A stretch of DNA of 7,261 bases from Desulfobacteraceae bacterium (GCA_013202725.1 JABMRH010000025.1:1-7261); one strand, 5' to 3'. Counted from the stretch's first letter, positions 1 to 6,820 are shown. Notes: a model not told the origin generated them from the sequence alone. Translations and numbers: made by a program.

Positions 1-71
1 CGAATTTTGTTCAAGTTCAAGGAAGGAGAAAATTTTAACCGGAGGAATACATAGAAAATTGTTAATGTTAA

Positions 72-138
72 ATGTTGAATTTTAAATTAAAATCGGATTT
101 TTTCCTTCATTTACAATTAAAAATTTAAAACTCAAAAT
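72..138. repeat. Imperfect AT-rich inverted repeat
   Basis: The left arm at 72-88 (ATGTTGAATTTTAAATT) is complementary to the right arm at 122-138 (AATTTAAAACTCAAAAT) with 2 mismatches in 17. The arms are separated by 33 bases. Low complexity weakens the significance. It could be the remnant of a small dispersed intergenic element, a transcript-end stem, or chance in A/T-rich DNA. No T-run follows the right arm, so it is a poor intrinsic terminator on the + strand. Confidence 0.4.
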
Positions 139-160
139 TATACTTAAGCCTGACGCAGAC

Positions 161-190
161 ACTTTAGTGACACGCAGTGACACACAGTGA
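161..190. repeat. Three 10-bp tandem units ending in AGTGA
   Basis: The units are ACTTTAGTGA (161-170), CACGCAGTGA (171-180) and CACACAGTGA (181-190). The last two differ at one base and the first shares the AGTGA half. The 10-bp period is close to one DNA helical turn, so the AGTGA cores would face the same side of the helix. This would suit a protein-binding array, but no function is shown. Confidence 0.5.
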
Positions 191-192
191 AG

Positions 193-215
193 CATCAGCG
201 CTAACCATCAGCGCT
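193..215. repeat. Direct repeat CATCAGCGCT, two copies
   Basis: CATCAGCGCT occurs at 193-202 and again at 206-215, a 13-bp period with AAC between the copies. Each copy ends in the self-complementary hexamer AGCGCT. The pair directly follows the AGTGA tandem repeats, so 161-215 is a compact repeat-dense patch upstream of the first gene. It may be a regulatory site or degenerate intergenic sequence. Confidence 0.45.
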
Positions 216-352
216 CAATTGGGCAAAAGAGGGCGTTTTGCAAAGGTCTCGATAACAGGAGGTGGTTAAGTAAAGAACTCTTGAATTGCCCGGCTCTTAG
301 TGCTATTTTAAAAAAATATTGTTGGAAGGTAAAAAACAGGTGCAGGGAATGT

Positions 353-835
353 ATGGATCCACAAATATTAAGTGAATATTTTAAAAAATGTTTTCTTGCC
401 GTAGATGCTCTGTGGTTTATGATGCTGGAGAAAACAGACTCATTTGACAAAGCCCTTGAGATTGATGGCAGGGTATGGGAAATACTGCCGAAAATACAGG
501 CCAGGAAGATAAAAGAGTTGTTAAAGCTGGAAACCGCCTCCGAGGAGGATCTGATAAGCGCCCTTAAGTTCAAGCTGGATGCCGAAGATTTTGTGAGTGA
601 ACTTTCAAGGAAAGATTCACAGATCCATATTACCATCAAGAAATGTCCGTGGCTCACTTTGTTAAAAAACTCGAATCGAGAGCATCTGGCAGAGAGGATC
701 AGTGATGTAATATGCTCTATCGAGTATGGTGTATTTGCCAAAGAATTTATGGAACATATGGATTTTAAGGTAATATCTCGGCAATGTTCGGGAGACGAGG
801 TTTGTTCGTTTGTGCTGGAAAAATGCTTGACTTAA
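353..835 (+). CDS. DUF6125-like small cysteine-containing protein
   Basis: A predicted soluble protein of 160 residues. The N-terminal pattern (LSEYFKKCFLAVDALWFMMLE, then an acidic EIDGRVWEILPKIQARKIKELL segment) resembles the DUF6125 / L-2-amino-thiazoline-4-carboxylic acid hydrolase-like group as I know it; this is recognition by eye. Cysteines at 98, 121, 145, 151 and 158, including C-S-G-D-E-V-C at 145-151, cluster in the C-terminal half and could bind a metal or Fe-S centre. No signal peptide or membrane segment is visible. I chose ATG 353 because the family-like sequence begins there; AGGGA at 344-348 is a short-spaced ribosome site. The frame stays open upstream to 191, so a TTG start at 281 (184 residues) is possible but has no well-spaced ribosome site. 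Biochemical function is unknown. The next gene follows after 78 bases and probably has its own promoter. Confidence 0.72.
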   Translation: MDPQILSEYFKKCFLAVDALWFMMLEKTDSFDKALEIDGRVWEILPKIQARKIKELLKLETASEEDLISALKFKLDAEDFVSELSRKDSQIHITIKKCPWLTLLKNSNREHLAERISDVICSIEYGVFAKEFMEHMDFKVISRQCSGDEVCSFVLEKCLT

Positions 836-856
836 AAGCAAACAATTGACTATATA
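827..856 (+). promoter_or_regulatory. Possible sigma-70-type promoter for the IHF/HU gene
   Basis: TTGACT at 827-832 (5 of 6 to the -35 consensus) is followed after 18 bases by TATATA at 851-856 (4 of 6 to the -10). An overlapping TATATT at 853-858 matches better, but its spacer would be 20 bases. The -35 overlaps the last codons of the preceding gene. A second TTGACT at 846-851 has no well-placed -10. Transcription would start near 863, giving a leader of about 50 bases. This is a sequence match only. Confidence 0.35.
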
Positions 857-913
857 TTTAAATTAAAATGAGAGATTAAGAAAACAGCACAAATTTATTG
901 AAAAGGAGTTTCG

Positions 914-1189
914 ATGAACAGGGTGGACTTAATTAATGCGTTTAAGGATAAAACCGGCATAAGCAGAAAAAGGGTTAAAAAGATCATTGATACATTTTTT
1001 GGCACAATAACAAAAACCCTTTCCAATGGCAAACGTGTTGAAATCAGGGGTTTTGGAAGTTTTACTGTTAAAAAATACAAGACCTACAAAGGTCGAAACC
1101 CAAAAACCGGCAAACAGATTAAGGTACATTCCAAGAAACTGCCGTTTTTCAAAGTAGGTAAAGAGTTAAAAGATATGGTCGATAATTAA
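914..1189 (+). CDS. HU/IHF-family DNA-bending protein (IHF beta-like)
   Basis: A 91-residue histone-like protein, full length for the family. It would act as a homo- or heterodimer in the nucleoid, bending DNA for recombination, replication and transcription. The family signature is clear: RGFGSF at 45-50, then the beta-arm GRNPKTGKQIKV at 60-71 with the intercalating proline P63, and the C-terminal PFFKVGKELKDMV helix at 78-89. The last element and the N-terminal RVDLINAF look more like IHF beta than HU, but the subunit type is not certain by eye. The start is well supported: AGGAG at 904-908 lies five bases before ATG. The stop is only seven bases before a tRNA-Val gene, and no terminator lies between, so the two probably share a transcript ending at the hairpin at 1286-1323. 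Confidence 0.95.
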   Translation: MNRVDLINAFKDKTGISRKRVKKIIDTFFGTITKTLSNGKRVEIRGFGSFTVKKYKTYKGRNPKTGKQIKVHSKKLPFFKVGKELKDMVDN

Positions 1190-1196
1190 CAATTAT

Positions 1197-1271
1197 GGGC
1201 GATTAACTCAGCGGGAGAGTGCTACCTTCACACGGTAGAAGTCACTGGTTCAAATCCAGTATCGCCTACCA
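1197..1271 (+). tRNA. tRNA-Val (anticodon CAC)
   Basis: A complete cloverleaf can be drawn. The acceptor stem pairs 1197-1203 with 1261-1267, with a G-U first pair. The D stem pairs 1206-1209 with 1217-1220, and the anticodon stem CTACC 1222-1226 with GGTAG 1234-1238. The loop TTCACAC gives anticodon CAC at 1229-1231, which reads valine GTG codons. The T stem ACTGG 1244-1248 pairs with CCAGT 1256-1260 around loop TTCAAAT. The discriminator is A1268 and CCA (1269-1271) is encoded. The gene is probably released from a transcript shared with the upstream IHF-like gene. Confidence 0.95.
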
Positions 1272-1285
1272 TTTGTGAGAAATAT

Positions 1286-1323
1286 AAGGGGTTACGGTTT
1301 TTATTAACTGCAACCCTTTTTTT
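1286..1323 (+). terminator. Intrinsic terminator after tRNA-Val
   Basis: AAGGGGTT (1286-1293) pairs with AACCCTTT (1312-1319) with one G-U pair. Inside it CGGTT (1295-1299) pairs with AACTG (1306-1310) around a six-base loop, separated by an A-C mismatch. A run of seven T follows the G/C part (1317-1323). It would end the IHF-tRNA transcript and isolate the comM unit downstream. Confidence 0.88.
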
Positions 1324-1370
1324 GTCGGAGAAGAGGAAACGTAAAACGACAATACACTTGCCTTAGGATG

Positions 1371-1408
1371 GTAATCCGTGCTAACTTTCCGAATTAGCGC
1401 AGGATTAC
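1371..1408. promoter_or_regulatory. Long leader hairpin / inverted repeat before comM
   Basis: GTAATCC-GTGCTAA (1371-1384) pairs with TTAGCGC (1394-1400) and GGATTAC (1402-1408). This gives 14 base pairs with one T-G wobble and one bulged A at 1401, around a nine-base loop. It ends six bases before the comM Shine-Dalgarno. No T-run follows, so it is not an intrinsic terminator. It could be an mRNA structure affecting comM translation or stability, a protein operator, or a copy of a dispersed palindromic repeat. The structure is seen; its role is inferred. Confidence 0.6.
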
Positions 1409-1414
1409 TTACAG

Positions 1415-1419
1415 GGAGG
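1415..1419 (+). promoter_or_regulatory. Ribosome binding site fixing the TTG start of comM
   Basis: GGAGG lies seven bases before TTG at 1427. The frame has no ATG until residue 97, deep inside the conserved N-terminal domain. The sequence from TTG on matches the usual YifB/ComM N-terminus (M-I-A-K-I-L-S-S-A-V-I-G-I-D-A), so the unusual start is well supported. Confidence 0.85.
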
Positions 1420-1426
1420 AGAACAA

Positions 1427-2959
1427 TTGATAGCAAAGATCTTAAGCAGCGCTGTTATCGGCATAGATGCCTATCTTGTGGAAGTGGAAGTAGATATAGC
1501 CCAAGGTCTTCCCACATTTACTACTGTAGGGCTCCCTGAAACAGCTGTAAAGGAAAGCAAGGAGAGGGTTAAGTCCGCCATTAATAATTCCGGCTACAAC
1601 TTTCCCGCCGACAGGATAACTGTAAATTTAGCCCCTGCAGACATCAAAAAGGAAGGCACAGGTTTTGATTTGCCTATAGCATTGGGAATATTGGCCGCAT
1701 CCGGCATAATCCCCATGGCAATAGCCTCCAGGTACCTTGTTTTAGGCGAGCTTTCATTGGACGGCCGCATAAAACCTGTAAAAGGCTCTCTTCCCATGGC
1801 CATTGCCGCAAAAGCTGCCGGCTATTTGGGAATTATCGTGCCATACGATAATAGACATGAAGCATCGGTGGTAGATGAGATATCGGTTCTTCCTGTGAAA
1901 ACTCTGTCCCAGATAGTTAATTTCTTTTGCGGATTTACTCAAATCAAGCCTGAAAAAACCGATATTTCTGCTATACTTGGCCAGGATAGCAAGTTTGAAG
2001 TGGATTTTTCCGAAGTCATGGGACAGGAGCATGTAAAGCGGGCTCTGGAAGTAGCATCTGCCGGAGGCCACAACTTAATTATGGTCGGCCCTCCCGGTTC
2101 CGGAAAGACCATGCTGGCAAAACGTCTGCCAACCATACTCCCTCCCCTTACTTTTGACGAAGCAATTGAAACCACCAAAATTTATTCCGTAGTTGGAATG
2201 CTTTCAAGCGGCCATGCCCTGGTTACAAAAAGGCCTTTCAGATCTCCTCACCACACGATATCGGATGCAGGTTTAATCGGAGGCGGCCATATCCCCAGAC
2301 CGGGCGAGGTGAGCATGGCTCATAATGGAGTTCTTTTTCTGGACGAACTTCCGGAATTTAAAAAACATGTATTAGAAGTGCTGCGCCAGCCGGTGGAAGA
2401 TTTAAATGTAACTATTTCCCGTGCCTCATCAGCCATAACCTACCCTGCCGGTTTTATGCTGGTCGCCGCTATGAACCCGTGTCCGTGCGGCTACTTTTCC
2501 GATCCCAAGCACGAGTGCCGGTGCACGTATCAGCAGATTCGTAAGTACAGATCAAAGATTTCAGGCCCCTTGATGGACAGAATAGATATTCATGTTGAAG
2601 TGCCGGCGGTTCCATATAAAGACCTTTCCGGGGAATCATGGGCCGAATCGTCAGAAGATATTAGGAAACGGGTACTTGCATCCCGCTTAATTCAATCCAA
2701 ACGATTCAATAGAACAAAAATATTTTGCAACTCCCAGATGAACAGTCGCCATATTAAAAAACATTGCAAAATCGACGATGTCTCCTGCAGTCTTCTTGAA
2801 GCGGCCATAGACAAATTCGGTCTGTCCGCCCGCGCCTACAACAGAATTCTGAAAATCGCCCGCACCATCGCCGATTTAGCCGGAGAAAAAGATATTCAGA
2901 TCGATCATATTTCCGAGGCAATTCAATACAGGAGTCTGGACAGAAGCAGAACATACTAA
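1427..2959 (+). CDS. ComM/YifB-family Mg-chelatase-like AAA+ ATPase
   Basis: At 510 residues it is full length for the family. An N-terminal ChlI/Lon-protease-like domain (about 10-170) precedes an AAA+ ATPase core with Walker A GPPGSGKT at 221-228, Walker B VLFLDE at 302-307 and a probable arginine finger in SGPLMDRID (R385). A Cys motif, C352-P-C354 and C364-R-C366, fits the zinc-binding-like insert common in YifB. The C-terminal Mg_chelatase_C domain contains GLSARAYNR at 465-473. In naturally transformable bacteria ComM is a hexameric helicase that promotes branch migration while incoming single-stranded DNA is integrated; in many other bacteria the role of this conserved protein is not settled. 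No other competence gene is visible here. It starts with TTG, has a strong ribosome site and sits behind a leader hairpin. The next gene begins 28 bases after the stop, so co-transcription is likely. Confidence 0.95.
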   Translation: MIAKILSSAVIGIDAYLVEVEVDIAQGLPTFTTVGLPETAVKESKERVKSAINNSGYNFPADRITVNLAPADIKKEGTGFDLPIALGILAASGIIPMAIASRYLVLGELSLDGRIKPVKGSLPMAIAAKAAGYLGIIVPYDNRHEASVVDEISVLPVKTLSQIVNFFCGFTQIKPEKTDISAILGQDSKFEVDFSEVMGQEHVKRALEVASAGGHNLIMVGPPGSGKTMLAKRLPTILPPLTFDEAIETTKIYSVVGMLSSGHALVTKRPFRSPHHTISDAGLIGGGHIPRPGEVSMAHNGVLFLDELPEFKKHVLEVLRQPVEDLNVTISRASSAITYPAGFMLVAAMNPCPCGYFSDPKHECRCTYQQIRKYRSKISGPLMDRIDIHVEVPAVPYKDLSGESWAESSEDIRKRVLASRLIQSKRFNRTKIFCNSQMNSRHIKKHCKIDDVSCSLLEAAIDKFGLSARAYNRILKIARTIADLAGEKDIQIDHISEAIQYRSLDRSRTY

Positions 2960-2987
2960 AATATAATATTATTTGAGTTAGGCTGTT

Positions 2988-4958
2988 ATGAAAAGTTTAT
3001 GGAACGACAATGAGGCAAAAAGCTTTTTAGATGATCCATTAGAAATCAGGGTTTACACCTCCCGGTTATTAGGCAGGGAATCCGGTCTGGTTTTACATGG
3101 CGGAGGCAACACATCCTTAAAGGCTAAAATAAAAAACTTCTTCGGCGACATCGAAGAGGTGCTGTATATAAAAGGAAGCGGCTGGGATCTGAAAACGATT
3201 CAGGCAGCAGGATTTGCTCCTGTCAAGCTAAAAGCGCTGAAAAGGATGGCAAAGCTTGAGCGCCTGTCTGATATGGATATGGTAGGGCTTCAAAAAACTG
3301 CAATGATTGATCATTTGGCCCCGAATCCTTCTGTAGAAGCCATCCTGCACGCCATTATACCCTTCAAATATGTTGATCACACTCATGCGGATGCAGTCGT
3401 AACGATCACCAATAACGAAAAAGGCAAAAGGCTGATTAGAGAAATTTATAAAGACAGTGTCTTGATTGTGCCTTATGTAATGTCCGGTTTTATTTTGGCA
3501 AAAAAAGTTTATGAAATGACCCGCAATATCAACTGGCATGAGATTAAAGGCATAATTTTGATGAATCATGGCATCTTTACTTTTTCAGACAATGCCGAAG
3601 CAAGTTATAAGCAGATGATCCATATTGTTTCCCTTGCGGAAGACTATCTTCAAGCAAGCGGGGCCTTTGATTCCGTCGCCAAGGCAAAAGCTGAAGAAGA
3701 TCTGCTTACACTGGCAAAAATTCGCAAACAGGTCTCTCTAACAAAAGGGTCTGCCATGATAGCCAGACTGAATAGCACCCCTGAAGCCTGCGGCTTTGCC
3801 AATCTGACCAATGTGGATTCAATTGCCGTCCGTGGCCCTTTAACTCCTGATCATGTGGTCCGAACAAAGCAGATGCCGGTTGTAATAAAAAAAGATATTG
3901 AAAAAGAAATAACCGGCTTTTGCTCGACATACAAAGAGTATTTTCAGCGAAATACCGATGGCCGTCTGGTTTGCCTTGATCCAGCCCCCAGATGGGGAGT
4001 CTGGCCCAGGCACGGTATAATGGCTTTTGGGCAAAGTGTAAGGGAAGCAAATATTGTTTCCGATATTGCTTTTCATACTATCCGGGCAATTCAGTGGGGT
4101 GAAGCCATAGGCGGCTGGAAAGCACTGCCGGAAAAAGATATTTTCGATATGGAATACTGGGAGTTGCAACAATCAAAATTGCGCAAAGAAGACACAACTC
4201 GAACATTTCAGGGTAAGATAGCTCTTGTTACCGGCGCTGCAAGCGGCATAGGGCTTGCCTGTGCTGAAGCTCTGCATGAACATGGCGCCGCAGTTGTCGG
4301 CATGGATCTAAATCCTGCAATCACCCGGATGTTTGATCAGCCTGATCTGGTAGGATTAACTTGTGATATTTCTAATGATAAAATTATAAAAGAAGTAGTA
4401 GAATTTACTGTTCGCAGTTTTGGCGGCCTCGATATATTGATAAATAATGCAGGAATATTTACCCACAGCCAAAGCATTGAAGAGATGGATGCTGAAACCT
4501 GGAATCGAAGCATGGAGATCAATTTGTCGAGTCACCAGCGATTGCTGAAAATATGCATCCCTTATCTCAAACAGGGTGTTGATCCGTCTGTGATATTTAT
4601 CGCTTCAAAAAACGTCCATGCTCCCGGTCCCGGCGCTTCCGCCTATTCGGTTGCCAAAGCAGGTTTAACCCAGCTTGCCCGGGTGGCAGCGCTGGAACTG
4701 GCTGCAGATGGAATTAGAGTTAATATCATTCATCCTGATGCCGTGTTTGATACCGGCATATGGACTCAAGAAGTCTTAAATGAGCGAGCTAAACATTACG
4801 GGCTTAGTGTTGAGGAATATAAAACCAAAAATCTGCTAAAAACGGAAGTTACATCAAAAAATGTAGCCGATCTGGTTTGCTGCATGGCTGGGCCGGCTTT
4901 TGCCAAGACAACAGGAGCACAGATCCCGATAGACGGCGGCAATGAAAGAGTGATTTAA
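2988..4958 (+). CDS. Bifunctional class II aldolase / short-chain dehydrogenase
   Basis: A 656-residue fusion. The N-terminal class II aldolase domain (about 15-235) shows HGGGNTS (37-43), P-S-V-E117 with a likely catalytic glutamate, and candidate zinc ligands H131 and H133 (HTH) and H194 (MNHG). The C-terminal short-chain dehydrogenase (about 408-656) has TGAASGIG (415-422), NNAG (486-489) and the tetrad N512, S540, Y553, K557 (YSVAK). Aspartate D440 at the end of the second strand suggests NAD(H). Relatives (YuxG-type, rhamnulose-1-phosphate aldolase/alcohol dehydrogenase) split a deoxysugar phosphate to dihydroxyacetone phosphate and lactaldehyde and oxidise or reduce the aldehyde. The real substrate cannot be read here; no sugar kinase, isomerase or transporter is nearby. 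It is slightly shorter than relatives I recall at about 680-690 residues, yet all key motifs are present. No strong ribosome site precedes ATG, which fits translation from the comM transcript. Confidence 0.93.
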   Translation: MKSLWNDNEAKSFLDDPLEIRVYTSRLLGRESGLVLHGGGNTSLKAKIKNFFGDIEEVLYIKGSGWDLKTIQAAGFAPVKLKALKRMAKLERLSDMDMVGLQKTAMIDHLAPNPSVEAILHAIIPFKYVDHTHADAVVTITNNEKGKRLIREIYKDSVLIVPYVMSGFILAKKVYEMTRNINWHEIKGIILMNHGIFTFSDNAEASYKQMIHIVSLAEDYLQASGAFDSVAKAKAEEDLLTLAKIRKQVSLTKGSAMIARLNSTPEACGFANLTNVDSIAVRGPLTPDHVVRTKQMPVVIKKDIEKEITGFCSTYKEYFQRNTDGRLVCLDPAPRWGVWPRHGIMAFGQSVREANIVSDIAFHTIRAIQWGEAIGGWKALPEKDIFDMEYWELQQSKLRKEDTTRTFQGKIALVTGAASGIGLACAEALHEHGAAVVGMDLNPAITRMFDQPDLVGLTCDISNDKIIKEVVEFTVRSFGGLDILINNAGIFTHSQSIEEMDAETWNRSMEINLSSHQRLLKICIPYLKQGVDPSVIFIASKNVHAPGPGASAYSVAKAGLTQLARVAALELAADGIRVNIIHPDAVFDTGIWTQEVLNERAKHYGLSVEEYKTKNLLKTEVTSKNVADLVCCMAGPAFAKTTGAQIPIDGGNERVI

Positions 4959-4993
4959 TGGATGATTGAACTCAGAAAGGCTTTAAATTTATT

Positions 4994-6820
4994 ATGACCA
5001 AACAACAAAATCAAAAATTGAGAAATATTGCTATCATCGCCCACGTCGACCATGGCAAGACCACCCTGGTGGATGCCATGTTCCGCCAAAGCGGCCTGTT
5101 CCGGGAAGGCAAGGAAATGGATGATCGGATCATGGACAGCATGGATCTGGAACGGGAGCGGGGCATTACCATCGCGGCCAAGAACTGCTCGGTCATTTGG
5201 AAAAATACCAAGATCAACATCCTGGATACCCCGGGCCACGCGGATTTCGGCGGGGAAGTGGAACGGGCCATGGCCATGGTTAACGGCGCTATTTTACTGG
5301 TGGATGCTTCGGAAGGCCCCCTGCCCCAAACCCGGTTTGTTTTGAAAAAAGCCCTGGAAGCCGGATTGGTCATGCTGGTGGTAATCAACAAGATCGACCG
5401 CAAAGATGCCCGGGCAGATGAGGTGCTGGACGAGATTTACGATCTGTTCATCGACCTGGATGCTTCCGAGGATCAATTGAATTTTCAGGTCCTCTATGCC
5501 ATCGGCCGTCAGGGCATTGTTCAACCCGCCCTGGATGAGCCACGGGAAAACCTCCACCTGCTCTTTGATACGATTTTGTCGGAAATCCCGGGACCTGTTT
5601 ACGATTCGGAAGAACCCTTTCAAATGCTGGTGGCGGATCTGGCCTATTCCGACTATATGGGCCGCCTGGCCGTGGGCAAGATCATGAACGGATCCATCTC
5701 CTCTGATGACAGCCTGGTCTGTATCACGGAAGATAACTCCCGCCTGCCTATTAAGCTCACCAAACTACAGGTGTACCAGGGCATGGCACTGAAAACCGTG
5801 GATCGCGTTGATGTCGGAGATATCATTGTGATCTCGGGTGCCGACAATGTGAAAATCGGAGATACCATCTGCAGCCGAACCGAGCCCAAGGCCTTAAAGC
5901 GCATCCGCGTGGACGAGCCCACGGTCTCCATGGCCTTTGCCATCAACAACGGTCCCCTGGCAGGCAAGGAAGGTAAAATCGTTCAATCCCGCAAAATCCA
6001 GGAACGGCTCATGAAAGAGACCCTGCGAAACGTGGCTATTCGCGTGGAAGATACCGGCAGTCAAGAATGCTTCATTGTCAAGGGCCGGGGAGAATTCCAA
6101 ATGGCAATTCTCATCGAAACCATGCGCCGAGAAGGGTTTGAATTGTGCGTGGGACGACCTGAGGTGATCTATAAGGAAAAGAACGGCAAGCGCCAGGAAC
6201 CAATGGAACATGTGTTCGTGGATTGCGACGAACCATTCGTGGGGGTGGTGACTGAAAAGCTGACCCATCGAAAGGCCCGCATGAGCAATATGGTGAACAA
6301 GGGCACGGGCCGGGTGAGAATCGAATTCATCATGCCCTCCCGGGGACTGATCGGGTACAGAGAGGAATTTTTGACCGATACCAAGGGCACCGGAATTCTG
6401 AATTCTTATTTTTCCGGGTATGACGATTATATGGGAGATTTTCCGTCCCGGTACACAGGATCATTGGTCTCGGACCGACAGGGAAAGGCCGTGGCCTACG
6501 CCTTGTTCAAGCTGGAACCCCGGGGGCAGTTGTTTGTGGTTCCCAATAATCCGGTGTATGAGGGCATGATCGTGGGGGAATACAACCGGGAAGTGGATCT
6601 CAATGTAAATCCCTGCAAGGAAAAAAAACTCACCAATATGCGGGCATCGGGCAAGGATGACGCCGTGGTTTTGACCACGGTCATGCCCATGACTCTGGAG
6701 AGGGCCATCCACTTCATCAAAGCCGATGAAATGGTGGAAGTGACCCCCCTTTCCATCAGATTGCGGAAGACCATTCTGGCCGCCCATAACCGTCCCGTGG
6801 GTAAGGGGCCGATCCACTAA
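4994..6820 (+). CDS. TypA/BipA ribosome-associated translational GTPase
   Basis: At 608 residues it is full length. The GTPase domain has G1 AHVDHGKT (16-23), G2 RGITI (56-60), G3 DTPGH (78-82) and G4 NKID (132-135). EF-G-like domains follow, then the TypA-specific C-terminal domain ending in MTLERAIHFIKADEMVEVTP and the basic R-L-R-K segment. It binds the 70S ribosome in the GTP form and supports ribosome assembly and growth under stress such as cold. The start is the conserved N-terminus; the ribosome site is weak (AGAAAGG at 4974-4980, 13 bases away). Oddity: the body of the gene is clearly GC-richer than everything around it and prefers CGN arginine and CTG leucine codons, while the first 15 or so codons (AAA, CAA, TTG, AGA, ATT) match the AT-rich neighbours. 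This suggests a mosaic gene. No terminator follows; a truncated ABC-F fragment begins within about 20 bases of the stop. Confidence 0.97.
   Translation: MTKQQNQKLRNIAIIAHVDHGKTTLVDAMFRQSGLFREGKEMDDRIMDSMDLERERGITIAAKNCSVIWKNTKINILDTPGHADFGGEVERAMAMVNGAILLVDASEGPLPQTRFVLKKALEAGLVMLVVINKIDRKDARADEVLDEIYDLFIDLDASEDQLNFQVLYAIGRQGIVQPALDEPRENLHLLFDTILSEIPGPVYDSEEPFQMLVADLAYSDYMGRLAVGKIMNGSISSDDSLVCITEDNSRLPIKLTKLQVYQGMALKTVDRVDVGDIIVISGADNVKIGDTICSRTEPKALKRIRVDEPTVSMAFAINNGPLAGKEGKIVQSRKIQERLMKETLRNVAIRVEDTGSQECFIVKGRGEFQMAILIETMRREGFELCVGRPEVIYKEKNGKRQEPMEHVFVDCDEPFVGVVTEKLTHRKARMSNMVNKGTGRVRIEFIMPSRGLIGYREEFLTDTKGTGILNSYFSGYDDYMGDFPSRYTGSLVSDRQGKAVAYALFKLEPRGQLFVVPNNPVYEGMIVGEYNREVDLNVNPCKEKKLTNMRASGKDDAVVLTTVMPMTLERAIHFIKADEMVEVTPLSIRLRKTILAAHNRPVGKGPIH

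Larger units (their letters stand above)
1..352. other. AT-rich non-coding region left of the first gene
   Basis: No gene is supported here. A frame open from the left edge ends at TAG 52-54; its 17 residues are not recognisable, so it could be the tail of an upstream gene or chance. Roughly 61-145 is almost pure A/T and holds an imperfect inverted repeat. Positions 161-215 carry short direct repeats. A small hairpin, GCAAAA 223-228 with TTTTGC 236-241, lies further on without a T-run. A strong Shine-Dalgarno-like AGGAGGTG sits at 257-264, but no start codon lies at a normal distance from it. I recognise no riboswitch, tRNA or CRISPR array. Confidence 0.6.

Noticed and set aside
1..54. Open frame from the left edge to TAG 52-54 as the tail of a gene
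   Set aside because: Only 17 residues, not recognisable, and a second frame is also open to 85, so coding cannot be supported.
161..215. CRISPR array or integron attC site
   Set aside because: The repeats are 10-13 bp with no unique spacers, and the CGCTAAC sequence does not fit the attC core consensus.
208..741. 177-residue minus-strand open frame opposite the DUF6125-like gene
   Set aside because: It is antisense to a better-supported gene, rich in Ser/Phe/Leu as expected from a shadow frame, and shows no recognisable domain.
1197..1271. tRNA-Val as an integration site for a mobile element
   Set aside because: No integrase gene and no repeated copy of the tRNA 3' end is visible; the flanking genes are housekeeping.
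1358..1387. Promoter for comM using TTGCCT at 1358-1363
   Set aside because: The best -10 at a normal distance (TAACTT, 1382-1387) matches only three of six and lies inside the leader hairpin.
2960..2970. Small palindrome AATATAATATT between comM and the aldolase gene
   Set aside because: Pure A/T with 5-bp arms around one base; expected by chance and no T-run or G/C stem for termination.
5028..5345. 105-residue + strand frame inside typA and several long minus-strand frames under typA
   Set aside because: They overlap the clear typA frame and arise from the high GC content, which removes stop codons from alternative frames.
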